NCBI RefSeq assembly: GCF_028527925.1
Contig: NZ_JAPESW010000033.1
Span: forward strand, 1 to 40,262
Direction: 5' to 3'
Length of the DNA: 40,262 nucleotides
Origin: Cellulomonas fimi
GTDB taxonomy: Bacteria > Actinomycetota > Actinomycetes > Actinomycetales > Cellulomonadaceae
Under the pieces are notes generated by a model. It ran no database searches and was not told the DNA's origin. It worked only from the letters and a program-made list of their open reading frames with translations. A program made the translations under genes and the position numbers. Shown here one piece after another: positions 38,532 through 40,262 of the stretch (positions are counted from its first letter, which is position 1; each line of letters opens with the position of its first letter).

Positions 38532-39230
38532 TCAGCAGCCCGCCGAGTCGAACGGGCAGAGCAGCTCCCAGCCCTGCTGGGCCAGGCCGGACACCGTCGT
38601 GCGGGCCGAGCCGACTGTCCCCTCGCCACCGTCCAGCCCGACGAGCATCACGGCGTTGCCGCGCCGCGTCACCGCGACGTAGGTGCCCATCGCGTCGTCC
38701 AACGAGCCCGACGCGGACGCGCCGTAGTAGTCCGTCGCCAGCCCGAGACCCTGCGCGCCCACCGCGAGCGGCTCGCTGACGTACCGCGTCGGCGGCTCGC
38801 CCTCGGTGCACGCGCCGAGCGCGGCGGTCAGACGCTCCGCCTCGGCGACGGCCGCGTCGGCGTCCGCGAGCACGGCGACCTGCTGCACACCGACGGGACT
38901 CTCGAACTCACCCGTGCCCTGCGAGACCGTGCGCATCGCCGTGGCGTCCGTCGGGGCGCCGGCGGCGCACGCACCCGGCAGGCGCCAGTCGACGGCGCCC
39001 GTCGACTCGTCGCGCGGGCCCGCCGGACCGACGGCCGTCCACGCGGCCTCGGTCAGCATCACCTCGGGTGCGACGTCCGTCGCGACGGAGCCGGTAGGCG
39101 ACGACGACGCCGCGCGGGTCGACGCCGACGCGACCGGGTCGGGCGTCGCCGAGGGTTCGGCTTCGGCCGTGCAGGCGGTCAGCGCCAGGGCGCAGAGGGC
39201 GCTCGTCGAGGTCAGCGCGAGGGTCCGCAT
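38532..39230 (-). CDS. Putative lipoprotein, unknown
   Basis: A 232-residue protein with a lipoprotein signal peptide: MRTLALTSTSALCALALTAC, lipobox LTAC with Cys20. A Ser/Thr/Pro-rich linker (about 21-48) is followed by a globular domain of 180 residues with several cysteines (GACAAGAP, LGACTEGE, LLCPFDSAGC), likely disulphide-bonded outside the membrane. The fold resembles actinobacterial PknH/LpqN-type sensor lipoproteins in size and layout, but no motif proves this. It stands alone, 71 bases before the DipZ-like gene's stop, with the same direction. The 181-base gap to the GMC gene carries no supported gene. Confidence 0.75.
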   Translation of the reverse strand: MRTLALTSTSALCALALTACTAEAEPSATPDPVASASTRAASSSPTGSVATDVAPEVMLTEAAWTAVGPAGPRDESTGAVDWRLPGACAAGAPTDATAMRTVSQGTGEFESPVGVQQVAVLADADAAVAEAERLTAALGACTEGEPPTRYVSEPLAVGAQGLGLATDYYGASASGSLDDAMGTYVAVTRRGNAVMLVGLDGGEGTVGSARTTVSGLAQQGWELLCPFDSAGC

Positions 39231-39301
39231 GCCCACCACCCTGACAGACGAACCCGCGCGCCGTGGCTGGTCACTCCCCTGATCCGCGTCCGCGGCGGGC
39301 C

Positions 39302-40262
39302 TCACCCAAAGGTGAACGAGTAGACCGTCACACCCTCGGGGACGTCGAGCTCGACGGTCCCCTCCGCGACCTCGTCGCCGTCGACGACCGGGTAGGACCG
39401 CGGCGGGCCGGCCACGTCGAGGGTGCCGCGGTCGACCACGCGCCCGTCGGCGTCGCGCACGACGAACCCGACCTCGCCCGTCCCGCCGAGCACGGTCTGC
39501 ACGACGGCGGCGTGGTAGCTCAGCCGCAGCGCGGCGTCGGCACCGGCGTTCGCGCCCTGGAAGTCGGTCGTCCACGTGCCGCCGAGCGCGACGGTGTCGG
39601 GCGCCTGGTCGGGCGGCAGCGTGTACGTGTGCTCACCCTCCACGTACTCGCCGGCCACGTTCTTGCGCTTCGAGACCGACAGGAACGTCTCGGGCGTGAC
39701 GTCCTGCTGCGGCGTCGCGTCGTCGACCTGCGTCCGCGGCGGCAGGTCGACGTCCGGGTCGGCGGCGACGAGCAGCTCGCGGATCATCGTCTCCGTCGCC
39801 TCGTAGTTCCCCTCCCCCTGCGACACGTGGCGCACCTGCCCGTCGGCGTCGACCAGGTAGGCGGCCGGCCAGTACCGGTTCCGGTACGCGGTCCACGTCG
39901 CGTACGCGTTGTCCTGCGCGACCGCGTACTCGATGCCGAACCGGCGGGCCCCGTCGACGACGTTCCGCGTCTCCTTCTCGAACGCGTACTCCGGCGTGTG
40001 CACGCCGATCACGACCAGCCCGGCGTCGCGGTACGCCTCGTCCCACGCGACGACGTGCGGGACGGACCGCTGGCAGTTGATGCAGGAGTAGGCCCAGAAG
40101 TCGAGCAGCACGACCTTGCCGCGCTGCTCGGCCAGGTCGACGGGCGCGCCGTCGGGCGTGTTGAGCCACGTGTCGATGCCGCGGATCGCGGGCGCCGGGC
40201 CGCACTCCTCGAGCTCCTCGGCGCCGTCGGTGCAGCGGCTCAGGCCCTCGTTCTCCGCCGTG
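39302..40262 (-). CDS. DipZ-type thioredoxin-like protein, 3' part only
   Basis: The gene runs off the window's right edge; 319 residues of its C-terminal part are seen. A TlpA/DipZ-type thioredoxin domain is present: WLNTPDGAPVDLAEQRGKVV, then LLDFWAYSCINCQRSVPHV with the redox pair Cys-Ile-Asn-Cys, and YRNRYWPAAYLVDADG near its end. After a linker comes a beta-rich C-terminal domain (GTWTTDFQGANAGADAALRLSYHAAVVQTVLGG), as in mycobacterial DipZ. The CcdA-like membrane part would be encoded beyond 40262. DipZ passes electrons across the membrane to reduce or oxidise extracytoplasmic cysteines. The frame is open to the last base, so the protein is partial only because the window ends. Confidence 0.85.
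   Translation of the reverse strand, partial: TAENEGLSRCTDGAEELEECGPAPAIRGIDTWLNTPDGAPVDLAEQRGKVVLLDFWAYSCINCQRSVPHVVAWDEAYRDAGLVVIGVHTPEYAFEKETRNVVDGARRFGIEYAVAQDNAYATWTAYRNRYWPAAYLVDADGQVRHVSQGEGNYEATETMIRELLVAADPDVDLPPRTQVDDATPQQDVTPETFLSVSKRKNVAGEYVEGEHTYTLPPDQAPDTVALGGTWTTDFQGANAGADAALRLSYHAAVVQTVLGGTGEVGFVVRDADGRVVDRGTLDVAGPPRSYPVVDGDEVAEGTVELDVPEGVTVYSFTFG

Overview
The window is very GC-rich DNA with strong G/C preference at third codon positions. It carries GntR/FCD, TetR, MarR and LysR regulators, ANTAR proteins, several leaderless-looking promoters and a DipZ-type redox protein. This fits a Gram-positive actinobacterium, probably of the Cellulomonas group (Micrococcales). The genus is an inference from gene style, not from a marker gene. 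No rRNA, tRNA, CRISPR array, transposase or integrase was seen.

Layout. (1) 1-2.8 kb: YitT-type and DUF2231-type membrane proteins, then a two-TM protein whose reading frame is broken by an apparent one-base deletion. (2) 2.9-6.2 kb: a sugar ABC importer (lipoprotein binding protein and two permeases, no ATPase) behind a large inverted repeat. (3) 6.3-11.5 kb: two divergent groups. The minus-strand group is a small membrane protein, a hyaluronan/cellulose-synthase-like GT2 and a GntR/FCD regulator. The plus-strand group is a WbpA-type nucleotide-sugar dehydrogenase and a UXS-type decarboxylase/epimerase. They share an intergenic region with GGTATACC palindromes placed over both putative -10 boxes. 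(4) 21.8-11.4 kb, minus strand: nine overlapping genes, almost all joined by 4-base ATGA/GTGA overlaps. They encode an O-carbamoyltransferase, a GT2-GmhB fusion, two GT9 heptosyltransferase-like enzymes, two GT4 enzymes, GmhA, bifunctional HldE and an SDR. This is a nearly complete ADP-heptose pathway (no obvious HldD) plus the enzymes to transfer and carbamoylate sugars, in an organism expected to lack LPS. (5) 22-27.3 kb: a CheB-CheR pair without receiver or kinase, flanked by two PAS-ANTAR proteins. (6) 27.6-29.5 kb: a large secreted protein, probably a parallel beta-helix. (7) 29.6-40.3 kb: small metabolic and regulatory units: a ribokinase, a MarR gene, a TetR-controlled three-gene redox operon, an FBP-domain protein, a divergent EamA/LysR pair, a cholesterol-oxidase-like GMC enzyme, a lipoprotein and the 3' part of a DipZ-like gene.

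The most interesting system is regions 3 and 4 together. They look like a cell-surface glycan locus that makes a heptose-containing, probably carbamoylated glycan, and a separately regulated uronic-acid or amino-sugar polymer. Enzyme families are read from motifs. Substrates, operators and final products are inferences.
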